Part shown: positions 17,657-24,936 of the stretch, piece by piece
Layout of the letters: each line of letters starts with the position of its first letter
How positions within the stretch are numbered: the first letter of the stretch is position 1
Assembly: GCA_017532485.1 (NCBI GenBank)
Contig: JAFXJE010000108.1
Coordinates: 1-28,033, forward strand
Source of the DNA: Peptococcaceae bacterium
Lineage (GTDB): Bacteria; Bacillota; Peptococcia; Peptococcales; Peptococcaceae
Reading direction: 5' to 3'
Length of the DNA stretch: 28,033 bases
Notes under the pieces: model-generated
What the model was told of the DNA's origin: nothing
The model's database searches: none
Seen by the model: the letters and a program-made list of their open reading frames with translations, nothing else
Program-made: the position numbers and the translations under genes

Positions 17657-18322
17657 ATGTCAATAGAGTATCTAAAAGTAAATATTTATGATACACGAAA
17701 TAATCTGATTTTAGCGAGTACGCAATGTTCTGTTAATGAAGAGGAAGAAACTATTGTAGTTACTACCGATAAGACAGATTTATTCGAAAAATTCCAATTT
17801 GTTCGGGTGGAATTGTTGACTGACCAAGGTGTTCAGCAGGCAGAAGGTTTTGTGCGCCTGATTGTGATGCGGTCACAGGTAAGTATTGCTTTGGCTAAAT
17901 TTGAAGGTGAAGTAGAAGAAAGACGTCAATTTCTTAAAGTACCTTGTGAAATCCAGCAGGATTTGCTCGAAGTTCAAGTAAATGGACAAGAAATTAAATT
18001 TGAAAAACCGGTACCTATTATTGTACGTAATATTAGTCTAGGTGGCATGTTGTTCTCTTCTCCTGCTTTGCTGGAACTGGGGACACGTGGGCAAATTACT
18101 TTTATGGAAGGTAAAAGACCTTGTTACCTGTTTTTCAACATTGTGCGTGTAGAAGATTATTCTACACCTGAAAAAGAAAAACCGGCAGGTGAAATTTACG
18201 ATTATCGTTACGGCTGCCAATTTGAAATGTTGAGTGATGATGCGGAAACAGCTTTGTGTGGCTTTGTCTTCCAAGAAGATGCTGTTCGCCGCAGAAAGAA
18301 AAAATATCAATATTTAGATTAA
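17657..18322 (+). CDS. PilZ-like c-di-GMP receptor candidate
   Basis: A 221-residue cytoplasmic protein. The N-terminal ~85 residues are a beta-rich region like the YcgR-type flagellar brake N-domain. The C-terminal part reads as PilZ: 'ERRQFLKVPCE' at residues 88-98 in place of the usual RxxxR, and 'RNISLGGMLF' at 124-133 matching (D/N)xSxxG. The second arginine of RxxxR appears to be lysine (R90-x3-K94), so c-di-GMP affinity may be altered. The next gene encodes an EAL protein, which supports c-di-GMP signalling. The start is an ATG behind GGGTGGGAAG. No promoter or terminator separates it from the preceding gene. The PilZ call rests on the two motifs and the context. Confidence 0.75.
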   Translation: MSIEYLKVNIYDTRNNLILASTQCSVNEEEETIVVTTDKTDLFEKFQFVRVELLTDQGVQQAEGFVRLIVMRSQVSIALAKFEGEVEERRQFLKVPCEIQQDLLEVQVNGQEIKFEKPVPIIVRNISLGGMLFSSPALLELGTRGQITFMEGKRPCYLFFNIVRVEDYSTPEKEKPAGEIYDYRYGCQFEMLSDDAETALCGFVFQEDAVRRRKKKYQYLD

Positions 18323-18368
18323 TTAGTTGCGTTGAAGGACAATATAGCAAAGAATTGAGGCACTCGTT

Positions 18369-20531
18369 ATGAATGATATTCAATATAAGACCCAAGATAA
18401 TATTGTATCGCATAAAAATAAAATATTGATTGTAGATGATAGTGCAGTTAATCGAACGGCTTTGCGAAAAATTTTAGAAAATGATTATGAGCTGATAGAA
18501 GCGCCGAATGGTTTACATGCATGGGAAATCTTGCGAAAATACAAAACTGATATCAGCGTAGTTTTGTTGGATTTAGTGATGCCGGTAATGGATGGTTATA
18601 CTTTTTTGGAATATGTACAAGTTGACCCGATTATGTCAATGGTACCGATTATTGTGATGACCTCCAATGATAGTGTTGATGAGGAAATCCGTTGTTTGTC
18701 CTTTGGGGCCTCAGATTTTGTGCCTAAACCTTATCACCCAGCAATCGTTAAACATCGGATAAAAAATTTAATTCATTTACGAGAAACATCAGCGATTTTG
18801 AATTTATTAGAACACGACCATCTGACTGGTGTTTATAGCAAAGAATTTTTCTATCAATATGCTCAAAAAATATTAACGGATTATCCAGAAAAACGGTTCA
18901 ATATTATTTGCTGCGATGTGGAAAATTTTAAATTAGTTAATGAACGTTTTGGCATGGAAAAAGGCGATGAATTGCTATGTTACTTAGCCGATAAGTATCA
19001 GGAATTGTTAGGTAATTCTGGTTTCTGTGCGCGCATTAATGCTGATATTTTCGCCATGTTAATTGAGGTGAATGAAGAAAATCAGTTGGAAACTTTGTAC
19101 AACGCTTTTCAGCGAGAAAAATTGTTTAGTGCACCAGTGCCTAATTTAGTTGTTAAATGGGGAGTCTATGAAATTGTAGACCGTACTGTTCCTGTTTCTC
19201 GTATGTGTGACCGAGCAATATTGGCTATTAAGAAAATTAAACATCAGTATAAGCAAAATGTTGCTTGGTATGATGATACACTACGCTTGGAAATGTTGAA
19301 AGAACAACAGGTTCTTGACAATATGGAGGCTGCTTTAGAAGAAAAGCAATTTAAAATTTATCTTCAACCTAAATATGATGTGCAAACTAATAAAATTGTT
19401 GGTGCTGAAGCCTTGGTGCGTTGGATTCATCCAGAAAAAGGTATGATTTCTCCAGGTGAATTTATTCCACTTTTTGAGCAGACAGGCTTTATTAGCAGCT
19501 TGGATTACTATGTTTGGGAAGAAACCTGCCATCTTTTAGCTATTTGGCGTGACAGTGGCTTACCATTAATCCCGATATCAGTTAATGTATCAAGAGCTAA
19601 TTTTGAGCTTGGTGATTTAGAAGAAAAATTAGTAAATTTATTGGAACGTTATCAATTGTTGCCAGAGTGGCTGCATTTGGAAATTACGGAGTCAGCTTAT
19701 ACGGAAAATCCTGAAAAAATCATTAATACAGTAGAAGCTTTGCGAAAATTTGGCTTCAAAATTGAAATGGATGATTTTGGTTCAGGTTATTCTTCTTTGA
19801 ATATGTTGAGTGAATTACCGATTGATGTTTTAAAATTAGATATGCGTTTTATGCAGCATGAAAATAAATTTGAGAATAAGAAGAGTATTCTCGGCTTTAT
19901 TGTTAGTCTTTCCAAGTGGCTGGAGTTGGATACTGTGGCTGAAGGTGTGGAAACTAAGGAACAGATTGATTTGTTACGAAATATGGGTTGTGACTATGTG
20001 CAAGGTTATTACTATGCACGTCCAATGCCAACAAAAGAATTTGAGTCCTATTTGGTGAATGAAAAATTATCACAGGGTAAAGAGGAACGCTTATTTGTTT
20101 GTGATTTGGCTGCTGACGAGCAGGAAAAACGAACAGTCCTCGTGGTAGAAGACTTACCTGAAACAAGAAAAGCTTTGCAAGAAACTTTATCACCTTATTA
20201 CAATTTAATTATTAGTGATAATGGGCGAGATGCTTATAGTTATTTACAAAAAAATGAAGCTAATGTTTCTATCATTTTAATGGATTTATTTATGGCGGTT
20301 ATGGACGGTTTTCAAATTTTGGAATTGTGTAAAAACCGTGATGCTGAGGAAAGTATCCCAATTATTATGTCTTCAACTGCTGGCAATAAAGATGAATTAC
20401 AGGCTATTCAATTGGGTGCCAGTCATTTCTTGACTAAACCGTATAAAAAAGAAACATTGCTTTATCATATTCAGCATGTTCTTGAAGATGCTGATCTGCG
20501 AAGAAAAGCTTTTAAGGAAGGTATTTCGTAG
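18369..20531 (+). CDS. REC-GGDEF(degenerate)-EAL-REC protein, predicted c-di-GMP phosphodiesterase
   Basis: A 720-residue response-regulator-type enzyme. REC1 (about 17-135) has D23, D24, phospho-acceptor D68, T98 and K120. The GGDEF-like domain (about 150-300) has 'ARINADIFAML' where RxGGDEF should be, so it is probably not a cyclase. The EAL domain (about 318-565) keeps E347-A-L, N406, E438, D468-D469, K489, E525 and Q545, so it should cleave c-di-GMP. A second REC domain (about 588-710) at the C-terminus has E594, D595, D639, S669/T670 and K690. There is no membrane segment and no DNA-binding domain. Two phosphorylation inputs flank one output. No histidine kinase gene is in the window. 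It directly follows the PilZ-like gene. Confidence 0.93.
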   Translation: MNDIQYKTQDNIVSHKNKILIVDDSAVNRTALRKILENDYELIEAPNGLHAWEILRKYKTDISVVLLDLVMPVMDGYTFLEYVQVDPIMSMVPIIVMTSNDSVDEEIRCLSFGASDFVPKPYHPAIVKHRIKNLIHLRETSAILNLLEHDHLTGVYSKEFFYQYAQKILTDYPEKRFNIICCDVENFKLVNERFGMEKGDELLCYLADKYQELLGNSGFCARINADIFAMLIEVNEENQLETLYNAFQREKLFSAPVPNLVVKWGVYEIVDRTVPVSRMCDRAILAIKKIKHQYKQNVAWYDDTLRLEMLKEQQVLDNMEAALEEKQFKIYLQPKYDVQTNKIVGAEALVRWIHPEKGMISPGEFIPLFEQTGFISSLDYYVWEETCHLLAIWRDSGLPLIPISVNVSRANFELGDLEEKLVNLLERYQLLPEWLHLEITESAYTENPEKIINTVEALRKFGFKIEMDDFGSGYSSLNMLSELPIDVLKLDMRFMQHENKFENKKSILGFIVSLSKWLELDTVAEGVETKEQIDLLRNMGCDYVQGYYYARPMPTKEFESYLVNEKLSQGKEERLFVCDLAADEQEKRTVLVVEDLPETRKALQETLSPYYNLIISDNGRDAYSYLQKNEANVSIILMDLFMAVMDGFQILELCKNRDAEESIPIIMSSTAGNKDELQAIQLGASHFLTKPYKKETLLYHIQHVLEDADLRRKAFKEGIS

Positions 20532-20557
20532 CTAAAAAAAGACAATAGGAGGTTGCT

Positions 20558-22129
20558 ATGCGGAAATTAATTCAATTTAAAAATATTGTCAAGGAATTTG
20601 ACGGTCAATTAGTGTTGAAAGGCATTAATTTGGATATATATGAAAATGAATTTGTTACTTTGCTGGGGCCTAGTGGCTGTGGTAAAACTACTTTGTTGAG
20701 AATTTTGGGTGGTTTCTTAACTCCTGATGAAGGACAAGTTATTTTTGATAATGAAGATATTACCCAGCTTCCTCCGTATAAAAGGGAAATTAATACGGTT
20801 TTCCAAAAATATGCGTTATTCCCGCATTTAAATGTTTATGAAAATGTTGCTTTTGGTTTGACCATAAAGAAAGAGCCGAAAGATGTTATTCAACAAAAAG
20901 TTATGCGTATGTTAAAACTGGTAGGTTTGGAAGATTACGGTGAACGTAAGGTAACAGAAATGTCTGGTGGTCAACAACAACGCGTAGCTATTGCTAGAGC
21001 TTTGGTTAATGAGCCAATGGTTTTATTGTTAGATGAACCGTTAGGTGCATTGGACTTAAAAATGCGTAAAGAAATGCAGCATGAATTGAAAAAAATTCAA
21101 AAGGAAGTAGGCATTACTTTCGTATTTGTTACTCATGACCAAGAAGAAGCTTTAACTATGTCCGATAAAATCGTAGTTATGAAAGACGGTGGTATTCAGC
21201 AAATTGGTTCGCCGACAGATATTTACAATGAGCCGGTAAATGAATATGTAGCGAAATTTATCGGTGAAAGTAACATTATTGACGGTGTAATGGTCAAAGA
21301 TGAAGAAGTAATTTTTGAAGATAAGCATTTTGCTTGTTTAGATAAAGGGTTTGCACCAAATGAAAAAGTAGATGTAGTTATCCGTCCGGAAGATTTGGAT
21401 ATTGTACCGAAAGAAAACGGTAAGTTAAAAGGTATTGTCAAGTCTGTTCTGTTTAAAGGTGTTCATTATGAAACTATCGTGGAAACTAGAGCTGGGACAA
21501 GTATTACTGTGCAGATGCGTGTTTCAGAAGACAAGCCGGTTGTTAATACTGAAGCCAATGAAATGATGAGTGCTAATGATTTTTATTTGGATATTAGCGA
21601 TATTGATGAGCTTACCGATAGTGATATTATTGCCAGAGCTAATGCTCAAGCATGGGATGCGAAAACAGAAGATTGGATTTCTATTAATAAAGTAGAATAT
21701 AATATTGAGCCTGCTAACGGTACTTATCCTGTAACTTTTAGTACGCAAGCAGGAACAATGATTTCTGCTAATATGATTGTGCGTGACGTGAATAGAATTG
21801 TCAGCAAAGAATATCAAGAAGAAATATTTGCGGTAAACTTCTTCCAAAAAGTAGATGAAATCAAAGAGAGTATGGCATTAGATACTGATTTGAAAACTTG
21901 GGCCAATGCTTCGGCGTGGAGTTTGGAAGATGACTCTGCAGTAGAAATTACAGAAGTAGTTTATGATTTTGATCCGGAAAATATCGAGCCGGGTGTTTAT
22001 GATGTTACTTTCAAAACAGAAGGTTATGAATATATGGTCGATACTACTGACCGTTATGAAGTAGGTGACGAAGTAGGTCTGCTTTTTGGACCTGAAGATA
22101 TTCATATCATGAAGAAGGGAGGCTACTAA
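20558..22129 (+). CDS. potA: Polyamine-type ABC transporter ATPase PotA with split TOBE domain
   Basis: The ATPase of a spermidine/putrescine-type importer. All nucleotide-binding motifs are intact: Walker A 'GPSGCGKTT' (37-45), Q83, signature 'MSGGQQQR' (135-142), Walker B 'VLLLDEP' (155-161) and H193. At 523 residues it is roughly 150 longer than usual PotA (about 350-380). The TOBE domain begins normally ('VIRPEDLDIV' from 274, 'LFKGVHYETIVET' to 310) and resumes normally at about 490-520 ('TDRYEVGDEVGLLF' then 'GPEDIHIMKK'). Between them lie two ~88-residue repeats. A strong AGGAGG site precedes the ATG, and potB follows after one base. There is no frameshift. Confidence 0.95.
   Translation: MRKLIQFKNIVKEFDGQLVLKGINLDIYENEFVTLLGPSGCGKTTLLRILGGFLTPDEGQVIFDNEDITQLPPYKREINTVFQKYALFPHLNVYENVAFGLTIKKEPKDVIQQKVMRMLKLVGLEDYGERKVTEMSGGQQQRVAIARALVNEPMVLLLDEPLGALDLKMRKEMQHELKKIQKEVGITFVFVTHDQEEALTMSDKIVVMKDGGIQQIGSPTDIYNEPVNEYVAKFIGESNIIDGVMVKDEEVIFEDKHFACLDKGFAPNEKVDVVIRPEDLDIVPKENGKLKGIVKSVLFKGVHYETIVETRAGTSITVQMRVSEDKPVVNTEANEMMSANDFYLDISDIDELTDSDIIARANAQAWDAKTEDWISINKVEYNIEPANGTYPVTFSTQAGTMISANMIVRDVNRIVSKEYQEEIFAVNFFQKVDEIKESMALDTDLKTWANASAWSLEDDSAVEITEVVYDFDPENIEPGVYDVTFKTEGYEYMVDTTDRYEVGDEVGLLFGPEDIHIMKKGGY
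21524..22042 (+). repeat. Two tandem Ig-like repeats inserted in the PotA TOBE domain
   Basis: PotA residues about 323-410 and 411-495 align with each other at a period near 88 residues: 'DSDIIARANAQAW' with 'DTDLKTWANASAW', and 'VEYNIEPANGTYPVTFST' with 'VVYDFDPENIEPGVYDVTFK'. The pattern 'LTDxxI..A.A.AW......I..V.......GTYPVTF.T..GT' is one I associate with Ig-like repeats of secreted Gram-positive surface proteins. The repeats have diverged well beyond a recent duplication. Confidence 0.75.
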
Positions 22130-22130
22130 T

Positions 22131-22970
22131 GTGAAACAATTTCGCAGTATGGCTTATCCTTATGTGTTTTGGATAAATGTAATGATTGTCGTACCGATGT
22201 TGATGATAGTCATGTATGCTTTTACCCAAAAAGGTAATGATGTAGTGACTTTTCGTTTGACTTTGGACAACTTTATTTATTTCTTTAGTGACCCGATTTT
22301 TGTCTCTGTTTTAAAAAATTCTCTAGTTATTGCTGTAGTGACGACAGTGATTTGCATTTTCTTAGGTTATCCAATGGCTTATTTGATTTCACAAGCTAGT
22401 GACCGTTGGAAAGTGATATTAGTGCTGTTAATTACCGTACCGATGTGGATTAATATGTTGGTACGTACTTATGCTTGGGTAGGGATTTTGCAGGAAAATG
22501 GTATTATTAATAATCTGTTGGGCTTGATGGGGATAGGTCTAGTTAAGTTATTAAATACAGATTTTGCTGTTATTTTAGGTATGGTGTATAACTTTATACC
22601 GTTTATGATTTTGCAGATTTATACCGCTTTATCAAAAATGGACCCAAGCTACTTAGAAGCTGCCAGTGATTTGGGAGCTAATAAAGTAGAGTCTTTTTTA
22701 AGAATTACTTTGCCATTGTCTTTGCCAGGGGTTTTAAGTGGAATTACCTTGGTATTCTTGCCGGCAGTATCCAGCTTCTTTATACCGAAACTGTTAGGTG
22801 GCGGCCAATATGTCTTGATAGGTAATGTTATCGAATCTCAATTTTTGATTTCTGGCAACTGGAATTTTGGTAGTGCCATTTCTTTAATCATGGCAGTTAT
22901 TATTATGATTTCCATGTATATTACCAAAAAAGTTGACCGTGAGGGACAAAGCAAAGGAGGGGTTAGATAA
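22131..22970 (+). CDS. potB: Polyamine-type ABC transporter permease PotB
   Basis: A 279-residue inner-membrane permease with about six hydrophobic segments. The cytoplasmic EAA loop that contacts the ATPase is 'YLEAASDLGANKVESFLRIT' followed by 'LPLSLPG'. The N-terminus ('YVFWINVMIVVPMLMIVMYA') and 'WINMLVRTYAWVGIL' are typical of PotB. The start is a GTG with GGGAGG 8 bases upstream; the overlapping ATG at 22129 would hit a stop at once. It shares one base with potC. Substrate (spermidine, putrescine or similar) is inferred from family. Confidence 0.95.
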   Translation: MKQFRSMAYPYVFWINVMIVVPMLMIVMYAFTQKGNDVVTFRLTLDNFIYFFSDPIFVSVLKNSLVIAVVTTVICIFLGYPMAYLISQASDRWKVILVLLITVPMWINMLVRTYAWVGILQENGIINNLLGLMGIGLVKLLNTDFAVILGMVYNFIPFMILQIYTALSKMDPSYLEAASDLGANKVESFLRITLPLSLPGVLSGITLVFLPAVSSFFIPKLLGGGQYVLIGNVIESQFLISGNWNFGSAISLIMAVIIMISMYITKKVDREGQSKGGVR

Positions 22971-23794
22971 TGAAAAAATCAAAAGGTATTCTAGGTAAGA
23001 TTTTTATAGCCTTGATGTTGGCGTTCTTTTATTTGCCAATTATCTATACCATTGTTTTTTCCTTTAATGACAGCCGTTCTTTGACTAAATTTGCTGGTTT
23101 TTCTCTGCGCTGGTATGAAAAAATGTTTTCTGATGCGGTTATGATGGATGCAATTTTTTATACTATTTTGATTGCAGTTTTAGCAACAGCTATTTCTACG
23201 GTAGTAGGTACAATTACAGCGATTGGTTTGAGCCATTCCAACAAAATTTTAAAAACTTTAGTAACGCAGATTAATGATTTACCGATTATGAATCCGGAAA
23301 TTGTAACAGGTATTGGTTTGTTGATGTTTTTTAGTCTTTTAGGGATTGAAAAGGGCTTAGTGACTATGCTTTTGGCTCATGTCATGTTTTGTATACCTTA
23401 TGTTATGTTAAGTGTTATGCCTAAGTTGCGCTCTTTAGACCCTAATATTGCCGATGCTGCTCTAGATTTGGGGGCAACACCATGGCAGGCTTTGACCAAG
23501 GTTATCGTACCACAAATTATGCCGGGGATTGCTGCAGGGGCATTGATTGCTTTTACTATGTCCTTTGATGACTTTATTATTTCTTACTTTGTAACTGGTA
23601 ATGGTGTTCAAAATATTTCTATTTTAGTTTATACCATGAGTAAACGTATTAATCCATCTATCAATGCGTTATCTACGATTATTATTATTCCAGTAACCGT
23701 AGTATTGATTTTGATTAATATTTTGCCGATTATTAAAGAAAAACGCGAAAAAAAGAAATTGAAAAAAGCAAGGGAAGAAGCACTTGCAGAATAA
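22970..23794 (+). CDS. potC: Polyamine-type ABC transporter permease PotC
   Basis: A 274-residue permease with about six membrane segments and the EAA loop 'IADAALDLGATPWQALTKVI' followed by 'VPQIMPG'. The PotC-like features 'FNDSRSLTKFAGFSLRWYEK' and 'FDDFIISYFVTGNGVQNISI' are present. The ATG overlaps the potB stop codon (TAATG). A terminator follows directly, so the substrate-binding protein gene potD, often the next gene, is not here. The length is normal, so it is not a PotC-PotD fusion. The C-terminus is a lysine-rich cytoplasmic tail. Confidence 0.95.
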   Translation: MKKSKGILGKIFIALMLAFFYLPIIYTIVFSFNDSRSLTKFAGFSLRWYEKMFSDAVMMDAIFYTILIAVLATAISTVVGTITAIGLSHSNKILKTLVTQINDLPIMNPEIVTGIGLLMFFSLLGIEKGLVTMLLAHVMFCIPYVMLSVMPKLRSLDPNIADAALDLGATPWQALTKVIVPQIMPGIAAGALIAFTMSFDDFIISYFVTGNGVQNISILVYTMSKRINPSINALSTIIIIPVTVVLILINILPIIKEKREKKKLKKAREEALAE

Positions 23795-23829
23795 GAAAAA
23801 ATAGACCACGAAAAGTGGTCTATTTTTTC
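23795..23829. terminator. Bidirectional terminator between potC and the lipid kinase gene
   Basis: GAAAAAATAGACCAC pairs perfectly with GTGGTCTATTTTTTC over a GAAAA loop. It has an A-tract on one side and a T-tract on the other, and lies between the convergent stop codons with no spare bases. Confidence 0.92.
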
Positions 23830-24756
23830 TTATTCTTCATTATTCATTTTTAAATGTGCACCTTTCGGTACGATTAACTGTAATTTTTCCGGCAGAAGTA
23901 AAATTTCAACTTCACCTGTAATTTGCTCACAGTTGCCGTCTAAACCTAAGACTGTAGGTTCGGGTACGACTATTTTAGCTCGTTTGCATTGTCGATAAAT
24001 GATATGCTCTTCAAAATCTTTTTTAGTGAGGTGTTCACCTTTTTGGAAAGCTGGTACCAAACGCAAGATTTTCGGACGAGGAGCTTTACGGCATAAGCAG
24101 ACATCAAAAACGCCGTCATTGATTTCTGCTTTAGGAGCACCATGGAAAGAACCACCGTAAATCTGACCGTTGGCAAATAAGGAAAATAAAAATTCACCAC
24201 TGATTGGCTCGGTATCATCATCAAGCCAAATTTCCATTGGATAAGCCACTTTGTGCGAGAAACAGTATAATAAGGACATAATATAGGACATACTGCCCGA
24301 GACTCCTGGTAAGCGTTTAAAATGTACCATTTGGTAAGCAACATCAGCATCAAAACCAAGGTTGACAACATTGGCTGCCAATAAACCATTGCAGGATAAA
24401 ACGTCGACAGCAACAGGAGTCCCTTCCGTTTGGGCAATCAAATCGAATAAATCAGCTCCTACAAAAACTTTGGCAAAATCATTGCCGGAACCGCAAGGAA
24501 TAATGCCTAATGGTGCTTTGCCGGCTAAGGCATTGACCAAATTGGCAATAGTACCATCACCACCACAAGCGAAAAACCATAAGTCTTCTTCAGGATTTAA
24601 ACGGTCATTAACAAAGACTTGTTCATCACCAGCTGAGGTTGTTTCATAGATTTCATATTGTTCAGGATTAAGAGTTTCCTTGATAGACTGAATTAATTGT
24701 TTCTGGATAATTCCTTTTCCAGCTGCTGGATTGATAATAAAAATATATTTACGCAT
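23830..24756 (-). CDS. YegS/DgkB-type diacylglycerol or lipid kinase
   Basis: A 308-residue soluble lipid kinase of the DAGK catalytic family. Visible motifs are 'IINPAAGKG' (8-16), the nucleotide-binding 'CGGDGTI' (64-70) and 'GIIPCGSGNDFAK' (84-96), followed by 'NLGFDADV' (132-139). The C-terminal beta-domain contains 'NDGVFDVCLC' and 'LGLDGNCE'. Members phosphorylate diacylglycerol (recycling it to phosphatidate) or related lipids; which lipid cannot be told here. The start has GGAG about 10 bases upstream on the minus strand. It has its own promoter, divergent from the racemase-like gene, and ends at the shared terminator. Confidence 0.93.
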   Translation of the reverse strand: MRKYIFIINPAAGKGIIQKQLIQSIKETLNPEQYEIYETTSAGDEQVFVNDRLNPEEDLWFFACGGDGTIANLVNALAGKAPLGIIPCGSGNDFAKVFVGADLFDLIAQTEGTPVAVDVLSCNGLLAANVVNLGFDADVAYQMVHFKRLPGVSGSMSYIMSLLYCFSHKVAYPMEIWLDDDTEPISGEFLFSLFANGQIYGGSFHGAPKAEINDGVFDVCLCRKAPRPKILRLVPAFQKGEHLTKKDFEEHIIYRQCKRAKIVVPEPTVLGLDGNCEQITGEVEILLLPEKLQLIVPKGAHLKMNNEE

Positions 24757-24821
24757 AATGAAAAATCTCCGTACTTTTGAAAATCGACATAATCAGAATA
24801 ATCTGAATATTTTTCGCCTAG

Positions 24822-24850
24822 ATTATACGCTATTTTGGTAAAAAAGTCAA
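24822..24850 (-). promoter_or_regulatory. Predicted sigma-A promoter of the lipid kinase gene
   Basis: Read on the minus strand: TTGACT (24850-24845), a 17-base spacer and a perfect TATAAT (24827-24822). A short dyad (TCAGA/TCTGA, 24793-24806) lies in the leader. The -35 is 15 bases from the -35 of the divergent promoter. Confidence 0.8.
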
Positions 24851-24865
24851 TTTAACAGCCTTTAC

Positions 24866-24894
24866 TTGATTTTAAAAGCTGTAAATGATATAGT
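24866..24894 (+). promoter_or_regulatory. Predicted sigma-A promoter of the racemase-like and FemAB genes
   Basis: TTGATT (24866-24871), a 17-base spacer and TATAGT (24889-24894). Predicted start is near 24901, so the in-frame TTG at 24901 cannot be a useful start codon, and the ATG at 24937 is supported. Confidence 0.75.
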
Positions 24895-24936
24895 AATTAG
24901 TTGAAATGTACTAATTTACGACAAGGAGCTTTGCAA

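Noticed and set aside
20558..22129. PotA extra length as a frameshift or assembly chimera
   Set aside because: The frame is continuous, normal TOBE sequence resumes after the repeats, codon use looks the same throughout, and potB follows with normal spacing.
24362..24649. 95-codon open frame on the plus strand opposite the lipid kinase gene
   Set aside because: It is antisense to conserved kinase motifs, with no promoter, ribosome site or recognisable protein.
24901..24936. Upstream TTG start for the racemase-like gene
   Set aside because: It coincides with the predicted transcription start, lacks a ribosome site, and the ATG at 24937 has AAGGAG at ideal spacing.
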